A stretch of 8,352 bases of DNA, taken from a bacterium (lineage in GTDB: Bacteria > Zixibacteria > MSB-5A5 > GN15 > FEB-12). Position 1 is the stretch's first letter. Every line of letters starts with the position of its first letter. The DNA is taken from assembly GCA_030629485.1 (NCBI GenBank), contig DAOVOW010000067.1, positions 1-8,352 of the forward strand, in the 5' to 3' direction. Below the pieces are notes generated by a model. It was not told the DNA's origin. It worked only from the letters and a program-made list of their open reading frames with translations, and searched no databases. This document shows positions 5,532 to 8,352 of the stretch, piece by piece. A program made the position numbers and the translations under genes.

Positions 5532-6866
5532 TCAATTGCCCTCCAATCGTTGGGCAACAAAACTCCCGATACGATCCCGGAGGTCTTCCGGTACCTGCCT
5601 CAACGTCGGGATCACGAAGCCGGATACAATCATCCGGACCGCCTCAGCCTCATCAATTCCCCGTGAAAGCAGGTAGAAAATAGAAAGCGGATCGATGGGT
5701 CCCAGCGTCGCGCCGTGGGAGCATCGGACATCCTCGTTCAGAATCTCCAACTCCGGGATCGTCTCGGCGCGGGTGCCGCTGTTCAATAGCAGGTTGCGGT
5801 TCTCCTGATACGCTTCGCATGTCCTGGCGTCATTCTCAATTCGTATCAGACCGGTGTAGGCAGACGTCGCCTTGTCGCGCAAGACCACCTTGAAATCTAT
5901 GTTTGAGGTCGTCTCTCCCGACACATGGTGATGGAGTGTATGATTGTCGAAGCGCTGGAAGCCCGAGCCAAACAACATGCCAAACATGCTGCTCTCGGCA
6001 TGTCGGCCATTCAGTATCACGCCGAAATTCTGCTTGGAAACAGCGCCGCCGAAGGTCAGGGGAACGGTCAGCATGGTTGCACCCTGTTCGATCCGGGCTC
6101 GATGTGTCATGTAGCCGTGCATGCCGGAGGCCTGGCGCTGCAATGAAACGTAGCGGACGCGGCTGTCCGCAAGACCGAAAATCTCGACCGCACTGTTGGT
6201 GTTGCTCGGCTGGCTCTCGTCGAGCGAACCACCACCGTATTCATCGATGACAGAGAATTCGGCGTTCTTACCGACAACGATCAGCAGACGCGGATATTGG
6301 GCCGAGCCGCTGAGGCCGGATTCCCTCAGCAGATGGAGTGGCTTTTCAACCACCAGGCCGTCGGGAATGTAAATGAAGATGCCATCGTTCCAGAGTGCCC
6401 CGTTGAGGGCCTCAAACTTGCCGGAGGTCGAGTTCACCAGTTGATAAAGATATTTCTCGACTAGTTCCGAATGCGTAGTAGCTGCTTCGGATAGCTTAGT
6501 GATGATGGCGCCGCGATGGCACAGTTCCTCTGTTCCGTGGAACCCGATCTCGCGACCGCCCATATCGCTAATGACACCAGCCAGATTGCCGTGCTCGAGG
6601 TGCTCACGAACGATCTTTTCAACGGCGCCGAAGTTCTCACCATAGTCGGTATCACTGACCTGGCTGCGATCGACGAGGAAGGTCGTCGGGTCGGTATAGC
6701 GCCAGAGGTGAAGACCGCGATGGGGAACCGGGGCGCTGTTGAAGGCTTCGCGTGAACGTCGACGGACGTCACGAAGCCAGCGCGGGCCACGTTCTAGTTC
6801 GGGCGCCATCTCGGGGATCAGGTAATCCGCGTTCTCAGTCTGGTTCACGGTGGGATTATTCGTCAT
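5532..6866 (-). CDS. sufD: SufD, Fe-S cluster scaffold complex subunit
   Basis: 444 residues, the usual length. SufD pairs with SufB and the ATPase SufC in the SufBC2D complex, which assembles nascent Fe-S clusters in the cytoplasm. It is needed for iron acquisition and lies at the SufB-SufD interface. The variable N-terminal helical part (1-150) is followed by the right-handed beta-helix core and a C-terminal helical SufC-binding region. Diagnostic stretches are [20 protein letters not shown] (307-326), [12 protein letters not shown] (353-364) and [12 protein letters not shown] (382-393). Cys382 and His384 match the conserved interface Cys and His of Escherichia coli SufD (His360 there). The helical end begins with YLLSRGI at 398-404. 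These residues separate it from SufB, which has EHEA in the equivalent place. The ATG overlaps the sufB stop (ATGA, 6863-6866). GGAGGG lies nine bases upstream. Nothing in it looks degenerate. Confidence 0.97.
   Translation of the reverse strand: MTNNPTVNQTENADYLIPEMAPELERGPRWLRDVRRRSREAFNSAPVPHRGLHLWRYTDPTTFLVDRSQVSDTDYGENFGAVEKIVREHLEHGNLAGVISDMGGREIGFHGTEELCHRGAIITKLSEAATTHSELVEKYLYQLVNSTSGKFEALNGALWNDGIFIYIPDGLVVEKPLHLLRESGLSGSAQYPRLLIVVGKNAEFSVIDEYGGGSLDESQPSNTNSAVEIFGLADSRVRYVSLQRQASGMHGYMTHRARIEQGATMLTVPLTFGGAVSKQNFGVILNGRHAESSMFGMLFGSGFQRFDNHTLHHHVSGETTSNIDFKVVLRDKATSAYTGLIRIENDARTCEAYQENRNLLLNSGTRAETIPELEILNEDVRCSHGATLGPIDPLSIFYLLSRGIDEAEAVRMIVSGFVIPTLRQVPEDLRDRIGSFVAQRLEGN
5539..5544 (-). 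promoter_or_regulatory. Ribosome binding site fixing the Rieske ferredoxin start
   Basis: GGAGGG on the minus strand, within the last codons of sufD, is nine bases before the ATG at 5529 and only three before the alternative TTG at 5535. The identical hexamer and spacing precede sufD (6876-6881, ATG at 6866). That supports the ATG as start and shows a consistent initiation signal through the operon. Confidence 0.7.
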
Positions 6867-8296
6867 CCTAACGATCCCTCCATTTCCAACTCGATCAATC
6901 GATTGAGTTCCACCGCATACTCCAGCGGCAACTCCTTGGTGAACGGTTCCATGAAGCCGTTTACAATCAGCAGACGGGCATCATCCTCGGTCAGACCGCG
7001 ACTGGTCAGGTAGAACAATTGCTCTTCGGCGACTTTGGAGACACGCGCTTCGTGTTCGATCTTTACCTGATCGTGGTCGATTTCCATCGTCGGGTAAGTG
7101 TCGCTGCGGGCATCCTTGCCGATGAGAAGGGCGTCGCATTCCACCGACACTTTGGTGTTGACGGCATTCTTGTGAACTTTGACGAGGCCACGGTACGATG
7201 CCCGACCATTGTCTTTTGAGATTGATTTCGACGTTATCCGCGAGGAGGTGTTGGGCGCGGCGTGAATCATCTTGGCCCCGGCATCCTGATGCTGGCCCTT
7301 GCCGGCGAAGGCCACCGAGAGCATCTCAGCCTTGGCGCCCTCTCCCAGCAACTGAATGCAGGGGTACTTCATCGACAACCGCGAACCCAGGTTGCCGTCG
7401 ACCCATTCGATCGTGGCGTTCTTGAACGCCGACGCGCGTTTGGTAACCAGGTTGAAGATGTTGCGCGACCAGTTCTGAATAGTCGTGTATCTGATGTAGG
7501 CGCCTTCCAGAGCAATCAGTTCCACGACGGCCGAGTGCAGCGAGTCGGTCGAATAGACCGGCGCGGTACATCCTTCGATGTAGTGCAGCCGCGAACCCTT
7601 GTCGACAATAATCAAGGTTCGCTCAAACTGTCCCATGTTCTCGGCGTTGATGCGAAAATACGCTTGCAGCGGTACCTTAACGTCGATGCCCGGAGGCACA
7701 TAGATGAACGATCCGCCGGACCATACCGATGTATTCAGGGCGGCGAACTTGTTGTCGGTGGATGGTATTACCGTGCCGAAGTACTTCCTGACGATCTCCG
7801 GATACTCTCGCAGACCACTATCCATGTCGAGAAAGATGATCCCCTGTTCTTTCAGCTCCTCGCGCATGGAGTGGTAGACCACTTCAGATTCGTACTGGGC
7901 TGATACGCCGCCGAGAAACTTGCGCTCGGCTTCGGGGATACCCAACTTGTCGAAAGTTTTCTTGATATATTCCGGGACGTCATCCCAGCTTTGCTGCTGG
8001 TTTTCGATCGGTTTCATGAAGTAGAAGATGTTTTCGAAATCGATCTCACTGAGCAACTCAGTGTTTCCCCACTGTGGCATCGGCTTGGAATTGAAGATGT
8101 CGAGTGCCTGGTGACGGATGTCCGACATCCAGCGAGGTTCATTTTTCATCTTCGAGATCATCTCAACCACTTCGTGGTTGATCCCCCTGGCCCCTTTGTG
8201 GAAGTAGTCGACCGGGTCGCGAAAACCATACTTGGTGGCGTAATCGTCCCCGATCGAAGCCAGATCCTGGTTTTGTTGCTTGATCTTATCTGCCAT
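6863..8296 (-). CDS. sufB: SufB, Fe-S cluster scaffold subunit
   Basis: 477 residues from the ATG at 8296. SufB is the core scaffold of the SufBCD complex and receives sulfur and iron for cluster formation. Family landmarks are [10 protein letters not shown] (23-32), KNEPRWM (51-57), and IEGCTAP (240-246) with Cys243. The site Cys387 is in [12 protein letters not shown], and Glu414-His415-Glu416 are in [10 protein letters not shown]. The last two sites correspond to the essential Cys405 and EHE residues of the E. coli protein and predict an active scaffold. [10 protein letters not shown] (426-435) begins the SufC-binding helices. I chose 8296 over an in-frame ATG at 8338 because the longer version would run back across the end of sufC. 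The shorter one leaves a two-base gap (TGA-GC-ATG), with AGGG at 8304-8307 on the minus strand seven bases upstream. [10 protein letters not shown] is also a normal SufB beginning. The length is usual and all blocks are intact. Confidence 0.97.
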   Translation of the reverse strand: MADKIKQQNQDLASIGDDYATKYGFRDPVDYFHKGARGINHEVVEMISKMKNEPRWMSDIRHQALDIFNSKPMPQWGNTELLSEIDFENIFYFMKPIENQQQSWDDVPEYIKKTFDKLGIPEAERKFLGGVSAQYESEVVYHSMREELKEQGIIFLDMDSGLREYPEIVRKYFGTVIPSTDNKFAALNTSVWSGGSFIYVPPGIDVKVPLQAYFRINAENMGQFERTLIIVDKGSRLHYIEGCTAPVYSTDSLHSAVVELIALEGAYIRYTTIQNWSRNIFNLVTKRASAFKNATIEWVDGNLGSRLSMKYPCIQLLGEGAKAEMLSVAFAGKGQHQDAGAKMIHAAPNTSSRITSKSISKDNGRASYRGLVKVHKNAVNTKVSVECDALLIGKDARSDTYPTMEIDHDQVKIEHEARVSKVAEEQLFYLTSRGLTEDDARLLIVNGFMEPFTKELPLEYAVELNRLIELEMEGSLG

Positions 8297-8298
8297 GC

Positions 8299-8352
8299 TC
8301 ACACCCTGGCTTTCTCCGCTAACTCCTGCTCGACCCATTCGTACCCGGCCTC
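8299..8352 (-). CDS. sufC: SufC ATPase, C-terminal end only (rest outside window)
   Basis: Reading inward from the right edge on the minus strand, the frame starting at 8352 gives 17 residues, [17 protein letters not shown], and a TGA at 8301-8299. Gly-Tyr-(Glu/Asp)-Trp followed by an acidic helix is the usual C-terminal tail of SufC, the ABC-type ATPase that drives the SufBCD scaffold. The position directly before sufB, with two bases between them, agrees with the common sufC-B-D order. None of the ATP-binding motifs lie in the window, so the call rests on a short tail plus context. Confidence 0.75.
   Translation of the reverse strand, partial: EAGYEWVEQELAEKARV

Noticed and set aside
5167..5683. 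Two overlapping plus-strand frames of about 168 codons over the Rieske gene and the end of sufD
   Set aside because: Both are antisense to genes with clear motifs, and the two overlap each other in different frames. Neither has a credible start region.
7262..7903. 213-codon plus-strand frame inside sufB
   Set aside because: Antisense shadow of a highly conserved gene. The translation has no family features.
6863..8338. Longer SufB starting at the ATG at 8338
   Set aside because: It would add 14 residues unlike SufB and overlap the sufC tail by about 40 bases. The ATG at 8296 fits the family and the operon spacing.

Overview
The window looks like a chromosomal segment from an uncultured FCB-group bacterium. 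Candidate phylum Zixibacteria is my best guess, but it rests only on remembered similarity of the dockerin-like surface protein and on the FlgD/type IX-like C-terminal domain that is common in FCB phyla. Composition is moderately GC-rich. Strong Shine-Dalgarno sequences precede most genes on the minus strand. I see no tRNA, rRNA, CRISPR array, insertion sequence or sign of recent transfer.

Layout. The left edge (1-439, plus strand) holds the C-terminal part of quinolinate synthase (NadA), the [4Fe-4S] enzyme of NAD biosynthesis. A 192-base gap (440-631) follows. It contains a good sigma70-like promoter and leads into a two-gene plus-strand unit (632-3045). The first gene encodes a predicted outer-membrane beta-barrel protein. 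The second overlaps it by the four bases ATGA and encodes a 549-residue exported, probably lipid-anchored protein. That protein has a Cys-rich cohesin-like region, a dockerin-like double repeat and a C-terminal beta-sandwich domain.

The right two thirds (3070-8352, minus strand) is a tightly packed SUF iron-sulfur cluster assembly operon. In transcription order it reads sufC (last 17 codons only), sufB, sufD, a Rieske-type ferredoxin, sufS, sufU, sufT. The genes are linked by four-base overlaps or two-base gaps up to sufU, except for a 31-base gap before sufS and a 51-base gap before sufT. It converges on the surface-protein gene with only 24 bases between them.

Working together: SufS takes sulfur from cysteine and passes it to SufU. 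The SufBCD scaffold builds the cluster with SufC as ATPase. SufT is a maturation or transfer accessory. The Rieske protein is a plausible electron donor or an operon-specific client. NadA upstream is a typical [4Fe-4S] client. No regulator (SufR/IscR type) and no operon promoter are visible, because the operon begins beyond the right edge.

The window is largely conventional. The parts most worth a second look are the Rieske protein inside the suf operon and the coupled barrel/dockerin-like pair. I found no evidence for an undescribed system beyond these.
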